Source: Prorocentrum cordatum (Eukaryota > Sar > Dinophyceae > Prorocentrales > Prorocentraceae). From it: a DNA stretch of 64,000 bases. The position numbers were made by a program, and so were the translations under genes. The notes below the pieces were generated by a model, which saw only the letters and a program-made list of their open reading frames with translations, was not told the DNA's origin and did no database searches. The stretch is taken from positions 405,728 through 469,727 of the forward strand of contig CAUYUJ010003447.1 of assembly GCA_963575745.1 (NCBI GenBank). The letters are read 5' to 3'. Numbering within the stretch: position 1 is the first letter of the stretch; every line of letters begins with the position of its first letter. Below are positions 20,801 to 29,740 of this stretch, piece by piece.

Positions 20801-22946
20801 TGCAGGAGGTCGATGTCTGACGACCACGCTGGGCATGGAGTTAGGCCTGAGAGACCCCGCAGTTGATCTCAGACTGGGTGTGGTACGAGAATGGATAGGT
20901 CTGTGGCAGAGGTTTCCCCACATCCATCGACGAGTTGCGAAAGCATGGCCGTTCATCAAGGCGCGGCTCCACAGATATGGCGACAAGAGATGGCGAGCTG
21001 TACGGGGCCCCACGGGAGCTCTGATGGCAACGCTAATTGATGCTGGATGGACACCCTCGACAGCCACTCAATGGCATCGACCTGGACCTGAAGAGCTGGA
21101 GATGTGGGAGCTGCCGACCTCCGAGGACGGCAAGTTCGTGGCCACGGGCTGCTTCCAGGAGCTCCTGGACGACCTGGAGGGCGACCTACGCAGGGACCTC
21201 TGGACGGAGGCGGCCAAGCACGAGTTTGGTGACAACTTGCAGGAGGGCGGAGACTTGTGGCCCATTGTAATGGAGCAGCGCAGGTTCGAGCGAAAGGGGA
21301 TGCTGGATCAGCTGGCGCTCAACGTGACGGTGGTCGCTGGCGGCCAGTGGCCGAGAGTTCGCTGCAGGGAAAAAGGATACGAAGTTTCAGTCGAATGCCC
21401 GAGATGTAAGCAAGCCCCTGAGAGCTTGAAGCATAGAATATGGGAATGTTCCAGGAACACTGATCATAGCGATTATAGCAAAACTGAGCCTTTGGTTGTA
21501 GCGGCTTTAGCACAAGCAGAAGCGGAGCCAGCTTTATGGCTCCGTGGTCTTCCCCCTACTCGCCTCACTCACCCCCTCTTTGACGATGGGCGGTTGGAGG
21601 GTCGGGAGCTTAGGCTGGGCGGGGAGGGGGACTTTGAGGCCTCTCGAGGAAGCGACGGGGCTTTAAAGGTTTACGGCGACGGCTCGGGGGGACGATTTTC
21701 TGACGACCCCAGACGGAGGAGATGTGGCTCTTCTATCTGCTCCCTGAGGTGGTCCCAGGGAGAATGGATTGTCCAGGCGGCGTTGGCCCGTCCCCTGCTC
21801 GGAGCCCGCCAAACCGTCCCGCGCTCTGAGATCCAGGCGTTTTGTTTAGCTTTGGAAGAGATCCCTGGGCCGTTCGTTTTCGTCACTGATCATTTGTCGG
21901 TCGCTAAGAAGTGGCGTTTTAAAATGGAGAACCCGAGCCCGACTGGGGCGAACGAAGATTTGTGGACCAGGGCCCGCGTGTCCTGGAGTTCTAGGCCAGA
22001 TACCGCCACTGTCGAAGTGCAGTGGACACCCTCTCACACGGATGAATCCCCAGAGCTGCTGACTACCGAGCTGCAGTTAGAGACTGCGGTTGGTAATGCG
22101 GTAGCTGATATATGGGCGGGAGAGGGGGCGGAGCTGGCTTGGGAGTTCGGTTTGGTTGGGGAGAACCCGCAGACAGATAGAATTGATGCCATTGCCAGTT
22201 TAGTGCGGCGGCGCGCGAGACGAGCGTTGGCCGACTCAGCGGGGGCAGAAGTCCAAGCGAAGAATGGAAGGCAGGAGGTTGCTAAGCGACCCCCAGCCAA
22301 CAAGTGTGCTGTAGCAGTTCGAGAGTCGGCCCACCGCCTTGAGAAGTCGGGCACGGGTTGGAGGTGTGCGGTGTGTGATCAGGTGGTGCCAGGCTCTCGA
22401 CTGCTCAAGTTCTCGGCCACCCCTTGCGCTGGCAGGGCCATCCCAGAGGGACGGTTGCCCCCAGAGGTGATTCAGGCCCCCAGAAGTTTCGTGGCGGGGG
22501 CCTTTGAGTTTCACGAAACTCATGCGATGTTTTATGTGGACAAGTGGTTCATGCATGCCTGTAGCAAGTGTGGTCGTTATGCCACGGTCGGCGGTAGGCA
22601 TATCAGCAAGCGTTGTGAGGGATTGACCCCCAAGGGGACCGAGAACCTCGCTCGAATTCGGAAGGGTATATATCCCAGGAGGGAGGGGCCCCCTCAAGCC
22701 GTAGTGGAGGCTATGGCGGCGCGTGATCGTGAGAGGGTGGTGTCGTCTCACGTCGGTCGTTCGTGCGAAGGAGAAGCGCCAGGGGGCCCCTCCCTCGCCC
22801 CTCCCCCACCGCCCGTCCCAGCGGAGGCAAGGCCTGCCGCCCAGGTTAGTGCAGCACAGCTTCGGAGTGCTCAGGCTCGACGACGGGAGCCGCCCCGCGT
22901 TTTTGGGGCGGTGGGAGGAGGAGGCGATTCAGGCAGTTCAGACTAA
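17880..22946 (+). CDS. Retrotransposon ORF2: endonuclease, reverse transcriptase, RNase H
   Basis: 1688 aa from the ATG at 17880. The endonuclease (about 1-220) shows CETH (Glu24), SGGEFIMAR, ADWN (Asp149, Asn151), IDYG (Asp188) and a C-terminal His213; the usual Asp before that His is Thr. The RT has KGLDQLGP, motif A LLLDIEKFYDTV (Asp728), motif B GSARGVTLAKLF (787 onward) and motif C FVDD (Asp820, Asp821). A zinc knuckle CPRCKQ...H..WEC starts at residue 1173. RNase H has YGDGSG (Asp1267), SEIQ (Glu1317), VTDH (Asp1337) and GNAVADIW (Asp1410), a complete acidic set. The C-terminus adds further CxxC pairs (CAVC at 1496; CSKC near 1560). It would nick DNA, copy the element RNA onto the nick and remove RNA from the hybrid. 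The open frame extends upstream to the ATG at 16632, right after the spliced leader; the protein before residue 1 looks non-coding. Confidence 0.92.
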   Translation: MWGPKAHKFITEEGKQKDIIMMCETHVDRERLEQVREVVARDGWKLQGTAAVPTKRSVKGTSGGEFIMARTHLACTGYDLMRKRIVDNGDVDPFRGFAALNVHMRSGNVILISAYLVPGEGFTGSNYHRIRSLSGFIRSLTDPWVVLADWNIPADSMERAELPGKLGGVVLRPDVGITCDKGKGSLIDYGIARVDFAPRLKLYVQGRVPWRTHCGLQLTIEGTKESWWHRKLVIPKALPYQARPQKAADPDSKTSKRKQEAQRRRQQALEEHLQEAHEDAMILEQHVPDSQGAPVRKMPYCVSEELWEQVGIVEHEMELSEEMHIIGEKMINRGTKHQKDEYQLTQQYGRWVAKVEEAFIRHEQLNEQEAQGCQGRAAGFDIRWVRAKPTPGRTHMRYGPAEEWGILAADLVRYQSLFANGTDGQQQRMCVTRIQKQLGVLRGLPRKDAFSKNVTEASREMHFDMASDIWQLDEGKLANLVAQTEKHLAVASSRSMTTARKNFATWAKKVWRTKAGILHRHVKPKDAPRYEMAIRDDFATADPTIIMNTKAGKWETIWTDPVDSRADIIEQLERTKRRAWEEDLDPIDMDMLNSALRATSASKAKGLDQLGPADIDRLPGQAKQELLEILQRSERTLTWPGQLSATKCAMVAKPGPGAGDRVLGMLPLPVKLWSRARGGACASWSAGLSDHWDTAIKGSSALRAGLLRSILDETGIEISASAMTLLLDIEKFYDTVSLVILLQIACTAGFPSVAVGLEAMIFLGPRYLQERSVISEAIWPTRSLVAGSARGVTLAKLFLHPVLERAHRRHPTAGLWTFVDDTVARCEGSSHTVAEQLLEVSTDICTGLVEQRMTISNKTMVIGSDLKEARKTAKRLRIRGVPAKASGVATDLGLDTAAGRKRVAAKSKQRQLKARRRFAKIVKLRKIAALKHESKGLYNVGALPQAIYGQQTHGMSKQAITVLRRQAGKVAGGSAGGRCLTTTLGMELGLRDPAVDLRLGVVREWIGLWQRFPHIHRRVAKAWPFIKARLHRYGDKRWRAVRGPTGALMATLIDAGWTPSTATQWHRPGPEELEMWELPTSEDGKFVATGCFQELLDDLEGDLRRDLWTEAAKHEFGDNLQEGGDLWPIVMEQRRFERKGMLDQLALNVTVVAGGQWPRVRCREKGYEVSVECPRCKQAPESLKHRIWECSRNTDHSDYSKTEPLVVAALAQAEAEPALWLRGLPPTRLTHPLFDDGRLEGRELRLGGEGDFEASRGSDGALKVYGDGSGGRFSDDPRRRRCGSSICSLRWSQGEWIVQAALARPLLGARQTVPRSEIQAFCLALEEIPGPFVFVTDHLSVAKKWRFKMENPSPTGANEDLWTRARVSWSSRPDTATVEVQWTPSHTDESPELLTTELQLETAVGNAVADIWAGEGAELAWEFGLVGENPQTDRIDAIASLVRRRARRALADSAGAEVQAKNGRQEVAKRPPANKCAVAVRESAHRLEKSGTGWRCAVCDQVVPGSRLLKFSATPCAGRAIPEGRLPPEVIQAPRSFVAGAFEFHETHAMFYVDKWFMHACSKCGRYATVGGRHISKRCEGLTPKGTENLARIRKGIYPRREGPPQAVVEAMAARDRERVVSSHVGRSCEGEAPGGPSLAPPPPPVPAEARPAAQVSAAQLRSAQARRREPPRVFGAVGGGGDSGSSD

Positions 22947-22988
22947 CCCCATTGGTGGGTAATTTTGTGGAGGACAGAGGTCCGCTCT

Positions 22989-23010
22989 CATAGCATTCCC
23001 ATAGCATTCC
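22989..23010 (+). repeat. 11-bp tandem repeat at the retrotransposon 3' end
   Basis: Two perfect CATAGCATTCC units directly before (CTC)n. Short tandem tails are known in several LINE clades that lack poly(A). Confidence 0.8.
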
Positions 23011-23640
23011 TCCTCCTCATCCTCCTCCTCCTCCTCCTCTTCCGTTCCTGAAAAATAGAACCTGGCCTTAACGTCAAAGCTCCAGTCTAGGTTTCAAGCC
23101 GTCCAGATATGTCTACAGGTCTGGAGGGCTTTTCTAGCACTCTGGAAGATTTAGGGGACGCCGACTCCTGGGCCAGCACTGCGGGAGCGTGACCGACTGG
23201 GCACGAGCGTCGGAAGGACACGGGGCCTGGGAGAGACGCGTCCTGAGGATTTCGTTTTCTGCGGCTGCTGGCTCATTTGGGCCTTCCACGACATAAGGTC
23301 CAAGAAGCGTAAGACTCGAGTACGCCGGAACTCGGGTTTCACGCTTTTTGTCGAGCTCGCCAGTTTTCGTGAGACGTCTACAGCGGGAGCTCGCGTCAAA
23401 TTTCATATTAGGTCCCGTCATTTTCATGATGGCCCCGTCAGGCCAACCCGAGTCCCCCGAACCCGAGTCTTACGTCTCCCCGATACGGGCGGCTCAGCGC
23501 GAAAAGTTGTAGTCCTGGGGGGAGGCCAGAAGAGGGGGAGATGCACCGAAGCCGCTGCCTTTCCCTCGTCTTCTCGGCTGGAGTCGCCCAGAAACCCTGC
23601 CCAGGAGAGGCCCGTGGAGTAGCGGTATGGAGATCTATTC

Positions 23641-23850
23641 TTGGGACGATCGAAATGGGTTCGGACAGAATGGGCACAACGACCGACAGCAGTTCTTGTT
23701 CATCTTGAGCAGGACTCGCTGTCGGCGTCGCCGCTTACGTTGTTCATTCGAGACACAAGGCCGCCCCCAACAGCGGCCGCAGTCGGTGTTGGACAACATG
23801 TGTTGTTGGGTATAGTACCCATTCTTTCCGTACCCATTTCGAGCGTCCAA
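23641..23850. mobile_element. Family-C inverted-repeat element, copy 2 (complete)
   Basis: The left end 23641-23674 (TTGGGACGATCGAAATGGGT, then TCGGACAGAATGGG) is the reverse complement of the right end 23818-23850 with few mismatches. The interior has further short hairpins (CGACAGCAGTTC..., CAACAGCGGCCGCAGTCGG) and a NotI site. It encodes nothing. Confidence 0.85.
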
Positions 23851-23964
23851 TTGTTCGTTTCCCCAGAAGGCCTTGGGAGTGCAGGGCCCGCTTCTTCATT
23901 TTATGCCAAGAGATCGAGGGGCAACGCTACGGCTACGGGGGGATACGCTCAGGGGGGGGGGGGG

Positions 23965-24110
23965 CGCATCGACCCCCGATTGCCCCCATGCATGGCCGAC
24001 CGACGGGACCGATGGCCCACCCCGCCCAGGAATCTGCGGATTCGCCACTGAGGGCCCATGGCCGATCTATCGGTGGTATGTCGCCGATTCCAGGTTGATG
24101 CTTTTCCCCT
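23965..24110. repeat. Family-J dispersed repeat, copy 2
   Basis: Carries GCCCACCCCGCCCAGGAAT and CGATCTATCGGTGGTATGTC, as at 7080-7228. Confidence 0.6.
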
Positions 24111-24151
24111 CAAGCCAGACGCGCCCATAACGCCCCCCATTATATTGCCAG

Positions 24152-24250
24152 TCCTCCTCCTCCTGCGCCCTCCTCCCACCTCCTCCTCCCTTCTCCTCCT
24201 TCTCCCTCCTCCTCCTCCTCCTCCTCCTCCTCCTCCTCCTCCTCCTCCCT
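24152..24250. repeat. (CTC)n microsatellite
   Basis: About 100 bp of CTC, ending about 115 bp upstream of ABC exon b. Confidence 0.95.
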
Positions 24251-24366
24251 CGTCTGTCTGTCTGCTTGTTCTTTCGATGACGACGTCGGCCTCATCTCCA
24301 TCGGAGGAGGACGAGGCACCCCTCCGAGGGAGGGGATGGACGGGGCGGGGGCTCGCCGCATGGGAG

Positions 24367-24405
24367 GCGCGCATCTCGCTCGCCCGCGCCGCCTATGACA
24401 CGGGG
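24367..24405 (+). CDS. ABCC-type ABC transporter, exon after the signature (exon b)
   Basis: Encodes ARISLARAAYDTG, matching the family continuation of SGGQK (R..LARA.Y). The AG acceptor is at 24365-24366. The codon phase is 0 at both ends. The donor is best placed at GA (24406), so the next residues are DLVLLDDP from 27398. It is only 39 nt long and sits between two CTC microsatellites. It was recognised by motif and phase, so the exact donor could shift by a codon. Confidence 0.85.
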
Positions 24406-24463
24406 GAGCCCCGCGCGCTGCCTGCCCTCCGCTCTGCTTCGCGCGCGCGTGCTTTTTGTCTGC

Positions 24464-24745
24464 CTCCTCCTCCTCCTCCCCCTCCTCCTCCTCCCCCTCC
24501 TCCTCCTCCTCCCCCTCCTCCTCCTCCTCCTTCTCCTCCTCCTCTCCTCCTCCTCCTCTCTCCTCCTCCTCCTCCCCCGCCTCCTCCTCCTCCTCCTTCT
24601 CCTCCTCCCCCGCCTCCTCCTCCCTCCTCCTCCTCCTCCTCCTCCTCCTCCTCCTCCCTCCTCCTCCTCCTCCTCCTCCTCCTCCTCCTCCTCCTCCTCG
24701 CTCCTCCTCCTCCTCCTCCTCCTCCTCCTCCTTTTCCTCCTTCTC
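24464..24745. repeat. (CTC)n microsatellite, 280 bp
   Basis: CTC with CCT and TTC interruptions, the longest uninterrupted member of this class here. All six frames are open across it, which gives several long false ORFs. Confidence 0.95.
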
Positions 24746-24799
24746 TGTTCGGCGTTTCGCGCGAGTTTTCTTGTTCTGAGACGCCCCCCCCCCACCCCA

Positions 24800-24912
24800 T
24801 GGCTGCGCCGCCTCTTGCGCGCTCCGCGCGCCAGGGAGGGGGGGGGGCCAGCGCCGATCCAAGGGATCCGCGCGGACATCCGAGAAATTATGTTTATGCA
24901 ACTTTTTGTTAT
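24800..24912. mobile_element. Family-A element, 5'-truncated copy
   Basis: Has the GC core (GCGCGCTCCGCGCGCCAGGG) and the right end CCGATCCAAGGGATCCGCGC, then CGAGAAATTATGTTTATGCA. Confidence 0.75.
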
Positions 24913-24943
24913 TTCGGTCAGATTGGTTCTCTGTCTGTCTGTT

Positions 24944-24945
24944 TG

Positions 24946-24979
<34 letters not shown>

Positions 24980-25043
24980 TGTCTGTCTGTCCTTCTGTCT
25001 GTTTGTCTGTCTGGCTCTCTCTCTCTCTCTCTCTCTCTCTTTG
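24944..25043. repeat. (CTGC)n, (CTGT)n and (CT)n
   Basis: Three related short repeats follow each other. Confidence 0.95.
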
Positions 25044-25604
25044 GTGCGAGGTCTGGGGCGGTCGGGACGCAGGAATCGGCGGCGGGTCGAGAGGGGACTT
25101 GTAATGGTGCAGGCCGGCTCAGGAGGCGGCCCTGGGCTTCTCTGCAGCCTTCACGCGCCTCCCGAGAAGCCCTCCTGTGGCCTCCGAGAGAAGGCTCATA
25201 TTGTGATGTTCCAACCTGTTTGAGCCTTGGCCATCCGAAAGAATTTCGAGCACCAAGGAAGTGCCGAATCTGCCGGGTTTTCACGTGTCGGGCCATGGGA
25301 GGCGATATTTGTTGGGCCCTTCGCCTTCGTGTCGGGGCAGACGCTGTTACGATACTCCTCGGGGTGCTCGGAATTATTGTTGGGATGTGGTCCATAAGTG
25401 CGATGGGAATAGCATAAGGCTCAGAAAGCTTCTCAGAACACCGCAGGCCTTGCCTGTTGAGAAGGCCCACCCCCTCTGCATTCCCCCCTGGGCGCGCCGC
25501 CGATAAAGATGGCCAGAAACGTCATAAACCTCGACTCTCGACCCTCAAGGGCGCTTTCGTCGAGCGACGACGACGCCGTCGGCACTCCTTCGACGAGGCC
25601 TTGA

Positions 25605-25700
25605 ATCAGGAGGGACAAAATTGACACAGACACCAAGCATCGTCGACTTCTCTGGAAATATGGTAAAATGTGGGAGATGGAGGGGAAAACGAACATATCG
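25605..25700. repeat. Family-H fragment, copy 2
   Basis: AATCAGGAGGGACAAAATTG, then ACACAGACACC, ATCGTCGACTT and GGAAATATGG. The 3' half is missing. Confidence 0.55.
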
Positions 25701-25887
25701 AAGCCGTCTAAGAGCCGCCCAGGCGTGCCTACCCGAGAGAGGGTGTTTCGGGGCAGCGGGGCTCCAGGGCAGCATCAGGAGGCGAGGGAGTTTGCGCGGG
25801 AGAGGCCAGCACGGGTTTGGGGTGCCCGGGAGTTGCTTGCGGCTGCTGCCGCTCTCAGGGGCAACGATGAGGGAGGGATAGGCATAC

Positions 25888-26052
25888 AGTGCCGTTTTTA
25901 ATACATGCTCCGCGTGCGGATCATGTATTAACCATACAGGGTTTTAGTATTAAAAACAACGATGAGTTCATGCATAAATTTATTCATGAATTAATCATGT
26001 ATTTAAAATCCTATATGTTTTAAATCCTAAGTATGAAAAACTACCCTGTAGG
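25888..26052. mobile_element. AT-rich core element, copy 2
   Basis: Homologous to 3706-3870: ACATGCTCCGCGTGCGGATC, then TGCATAAATTTATTCATGAA, then ACTACCCTGTAGG. The inverted ends are CATACAGGGTTTTAGT and AAAACTACCCTGTAGG. Imperfect 44-bp direct repeats lie on either side (25813-25856 and 26121-26166; GGGTGCC(C/T)GGGAG, GCCGCTCTC). Confidence 0.75.
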
Positions 26053-26530
26053 GGGGATGCATCGACCCCAAGTCGCCAATGAATCGAGGGGTCTGAGAGC
26101 CCCCTCCGCCCAGGCCGGCGCCGGTTCGGGGTGCCTGGGAGCGGCCTGTGGTTGTTGCCGCTCTCCCAATAGGACCCACCTTCTCAGAGAGCAGGGAAGC
26201 TCTGATGAGGAGAATGCGCCCATGCCGCTGCTGTTCCCCCGTACTCTTATTTGTGTTTGGGACTTCTTTGGAGGCCCTCGTCGCCACCGCTGGATTCGTC
26301 TCGAAATTCTGGTCAGAACGCACACTGGGAGAGGTCGAGGAGTAGCTGTATTGGTACCTGTTGGTTTTCCCAGAAACCATCCTCATAATATGCACACCAG
26401 CAAGCGACGCTTTTTAGTGAACGCACCCAAGGACGGAATCGAGCAGGGCAGGGCTGTTTCGTAAACGCCCAGGGCATTTCTGTCAAGCCATGTATGAGGG
26501 TCGGGGCGTTCTTCCTTCGATTGAAAAAGA

Positions 26531-26716
26531 GAAAGCGGCAAACCATAAATTCTCAAAGCTTCGCGCGGATATCTCTGATCGGCGCTGGGCCCCCTTGGCG
26601 GCGCCTCTGGCGCTGCCCTTGGCAATCTCCGCGCGGCGCCAGAGCGGGGTGGATTTCAGCGCCGATCCAAAAAATCCGCACGATAGTCCGCAAAGTTATG
26701 TGTTTGAAGTTTTAGG
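26531..26716. mobile_element. Family-A foldback element, copy 2
   Basis: GCGCGGATATCTCTGATCGG, GC core, CGCCGATCCAAAAAATCCGC, then TTATGTGTTTGAAGTTTT. Both halves are present but more diverged than at 8541. Confidence 0.75.
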
Positions 26717-27187
26717 TAGTTTTTGCGACCCTCTTTGGAAATTGGGTGAGAGGCCTCTTAGATGGCCGCTCTCGCCAGACGATCCTTCCTATTTCCCCCG
26801 CCTCCTCGTTTCCCCATCCCATCCTGCAGGTCTGCCGTGGTTGGGCTCGCCCAGACATCCGACGCCGTGATTTTTCATCGCGGCCCCACCAAAAAGGCCT
26901 GGACTCTCCTTGGGATCGGCTTCTCGTCCCGAGTCCTGTCCTGAACAGCCCGGGGCCCGTCAAGGGCCTCCGCAGGCTGAGGGTTTCCGAAAGCCTCCCG
27001 TCGCGATTTTTTCTCGCGGCGCGCGGGCGTCAGGCTGGTGGGCCTCCAGCTGGCCTGGGCCTCTCGCGCGGCGCAGAGGCCTGCGGAAGCGGGTCCAGTC
27101 TCGGCCCCAGGTGGAGCCATCGGAGGGGCCCAGCTGGGCTTGGCCCCTCAGGCGACGCCAAGTCCAGCTGGGGCGAGTCCAGTCAGA

Positions 27188-27327
27188 GGAGGAGGAGGAG
27201 GATGAGGGGGAGGAGGAGGAGGAGCAAGAGGAGGAGGAGGAGGAGGAGGAGGAGGAGGAGGAGCAAGACGAGGAGGAGGAGGAGGAGGAGGAGGAGGAGA
27301 AGAAAGAGGAGGAGGAGGAGGAGCCCT
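27188..27327. repeat. (GAG)n microsatellite
   Basis: Purine-rich on the + strand, opposite in orientation to most nearby CTC tracts. It ends 70 bp upstream of ABC exon c. Confidence 0.95.
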
Positions 27328-27397
27328 GAGGGGCTTCACTCATCTCGGGGGCAGCTGCCGAGCGTGCCCTGTCCTCAGAGCACGCTCGCCCTCCCAG

Positions 27398-27476
27398 GAC
27401 CTTGTGCTGCTGGACGACCCCTTCGCCGCGCTCGACGCGCACACCTACCAGCACCTCTGCGAGAAGTACCTCCGCG
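27398..27476 (+). CDS. ABCC-type ABC transporter, Walker B and D-loop exon (exon c)
   Basis: Encodes DLVLLDDPFAALDAHTYQHL, then CEKYLR plus one base of Gly. LVLLDDP is Walker B. In ABCC proteins the first nucleotide-binding domain normally has Asp where the catalytic Glu stands in the second, so this marks NBD1. ALDAH is the D-loop. The AG acceptor follows CTCCC at 27391-27395; the donor is GT (GCG/GTGCCT), the only GT among the seven. It starts in phase 0 and ends in phase 1, matching exon d. This is the clearest transporter exon in the window. Confidence 0.9.
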
Positions 27477-27699
27477 GTGCCTCCGGGGGGGGGGGGGGGG
27501 GTCGCCGCGGGGGAAGCAGAACTTCACTCACTCCGTCCCTCCCTCGTCGCGTTCGTTGGCGTGCTCCATCGTTCCACGATCCGTCTGTTCCTTTTGCAAC
27601 CCCCTCCTGTCTCACCACCAGGCGTGCCCATAGGCCAGCTTGGTCGTTTTGCTTGAGACTTCCTTGCAATCTGTGATCTTGGAGCTGAAGCAGCTCCAC

Positions 27700-28125
27700 C
27701 AGCTACAAGGGTGGAGGGCGGGCCGTTTTCAAAGTGGGATTTCCACCTTAGCCTGCGCACATGTGTCGTTCGAGTCTCCAACAGTTATAAGGATGGAGGG
27801 CCGGCCATCTTCAAAATGCGTTTCTCGTCTTACCGCGGTGCACATTTGTTCCATCAGTCCCCAGCAATGGCAAGGATGGAGGTCTGGTTCGTTCTCAACG
27901 TGCCACTCTCGCCGCACCGCCGCTCACTTTCATTCAGCAAGTTTCCAATAGCTAAGCGTCGGCTCGGTTGCGACATGCGGCGATCGGTTGAGATTTCCTC
28001 ATTCTCTGACCCGAACTTCCAATTTCACAACAGTTGCACATGGAGGGCGGCTAATTTTCAAAGTTGGGTTCTCGCTCGAGGCTGCGCACATTGTACGAGG
28101 CTGAAGGGCAGATTCTCAAAACGTG
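27700..28125. repeat. Degenerate minisatellite, unit about 82 bp
   Basis: Four recognisable units start near 27700, 27780, 27863 and 28032. They share AACAGTTATAAGGATGGAGG, then a TTTTCAAA/TCTTCAAAA word, TCTCGTCT or similar, and GCGCACAT. The spacing between the third and fourth units is disturbed. Confidence 0.7.
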
Positions 28126-29740
28126 TACATAGAGGAGCATGTCTTTGAACACTGTCATCTTACATCATCATGGAGGATGGATATTTTCCATAACGGTGTC
28201 TCTATTGAGAGGCAGGCCCACCAGGTGATTGGTATTCAGGGGGCCGGTTCTTACTGTGGAATGGAATGCGGGAGATTTCTGAGGAGGGGACTTGGCACGG
28301 GAGGGTGTACTGCTGCATCGGTGGCGTATCCTGGGTCTACTGTGACCATCCTCCTCCATCTCTCTCTCTCTCACAGTTCTCACCTTCGCATCTGCACGCT
28401 GCAATGGACGAGCTCAGGGAATTCAGCCTTGCTTCAACGAGACGCGTTCCCGCAGGGAAGGGGGCAGGAAAGAGGTCTTGGTCTTGAGGGTTTCGGCTTC
28501 ATGGTCTGGGGGATGGAGTTGGAGCTTGTGATGGGGCCAGATGTAGGCAGATGAGTGTACAGAGGCTCTGGAAGGAAATTCCGGAAGTCGCCCCTCCTCT
28601 TCTTGCTCGCCCCGCGTCCTCACGTTCCGTATGTTTGTTGTCTTTCGTGGTCTTCCCCTTTGGCATCGTTGTCCCCCACGTCTATCCTTCGGTTGTACAG
28701 CTTCACTCACGTCACAGGTATCCACCGTGTCCTCTTCTCCGTCGTCCTCCGGTTTCTCCTTTTCCGCCATTTGTTTTCCTTCCTCAGTCCGCCTGCTCCT
28801 GTCGCTGCTGCCGTTGCGTCCACCTGTTCCGCCCTGCAAGGGAGCCTCCCCGTGCCATCCGAGTTCGTTGTTTGTGGGAGGTCAATCCCCCCCAATGGCT
28901 TCGAAATGTAGTCTTCAAGTGGCTTACGCCATTCCGCCGACCCCTCTGAAGGACCGAGTGCTTGCGACGATCTTGGAGCTTATCCGATGGGTCAGGAGCT
29001 TCTTAGAATGCATTTGAGGAACTCGTGGGATGCCTCTCAATGGCCTCTTGGAGGACTCTTGGGGGCATCTTCTGGGGGGCCTCCTGGGGGCTTCTTGGGG
29101 ACCTCTTGTGAGCCTCTTGGGGCCTCTTGTGAGCGCCTCGGGGCGTGTGGGGGTTCTTGAGGCCATCTCGGGGAGAAAGGCTCGAAATCTAAGTTGGTTT
29201 CCCGCTTTCTGTGCCCCTCTTAGAGCCACCCTCTTAGGGCTCTCTTGGGCCTTCCTCGCTCTGTCTGCGGCCGTCTTGGGGCCCTCTTGTGTTGTCTTTG
29301 GGCCCCCATCGGAGGCCTAAAGGGCCCTGTCGGGATTACCTCTGGGGCCCCTTGGGCCGTCTTGGACGCTGCCAAAACGAGAAAGGTGAATTTGCAACAC
29401 ATGCACGTTTCCCGCGGGAGTAGGGCGAGTGTTGACTTTGGCCCCTTCGGTTTCGAAATGTACTATTGCTGCTTGTTCTGCGAAAGTGCCGCGCAGTTGG
29501 ACCTGGTGCTCTCCGTCTTACATACACACCAGCGTCGCATTCATGCCACTGCTGAATTCGTATCTCCCCCTCCGTCCTTTCCACCAGCCGAGCATCCCTA
29601 TGAGCTAAAGACATGACGGACTGCAACACAGCGGCGCCTGGATATGGAATGCAAAGAGCTCGGGGCTGGAACACACACAAAGACAATTCATCACGTTTCG
29701 CGTATCCCCACGCTTTGACGCAGGGTACGACGCCTACAAG

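Larger units (their letters stand above)
16610..23010 (+). mobile_element. Apparently intact non-LTR retrotransposon in ABC intron 1
   Basis: The 6.4-kb element begins with the spliced leader, has two open reading frames and ends with two exact copies of the 11-mer CATAGCATTCC (22989-23010). There is no poly(A) tail and there are no LTRs. (CTC)n lies on both sides (16542-16609 and 23011-23041), as expected if it inserted into a CTC microsatellite; this also hides any target duplication. It has the same orientation as the host gene. The domain order endonuclease, RT, zinc knuckle, RNase H resembles I/R1-like LINEs, but I do not assign a clade. No stop or frameshift breaks either frame, so it could be recent or active. 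Confidence 0.9.
15761..24366 (+). other. Intron 1 of the ABC transporter (8.6 kb)
   Basis: Inferred from the flanking exons: GC donor (AAG/GCGTGC), AG acceptor (GGGAG/GCGCGC), phase 0. It contains the intact retrotransposon 16610-23010, a C-run and (CTC)n just upstream, the family-C element 23641-23850, family J at 23965-24110 and (CTC)n at 24152-24250. Positions 23042-23640 hold only a family-G fragment at 23110-23165. Confidence 0.75.
24406..27397 (+). other. Intron 2 of the ABC transporter (3.0 kb)
   Basis: GA donor (GGG/GAGCCC), CCCAG acceptor. It holds (CTC)n, family-A pieces at 24800-24912 and 26531-26716, CTGC/CTGT/CT repeats, a family-H fragment, the second AT-rich core and a (GAG)n tract. 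Positions 25044-25600 and 26720-27187 show nothing recognisable. Confidence 0.75.

Noticed and set aside
24058-25470. Long poly-Pro/Ser/Leu and poly-Glu/Arg/Gly open frames
   Set aside because: They lie in (CTC)n tracts, where all six frames are open. The true coding piece here is only 24367-24405. The same applies at 7124-8226, 8829-9631, 58714-59369 and 60129-60819.
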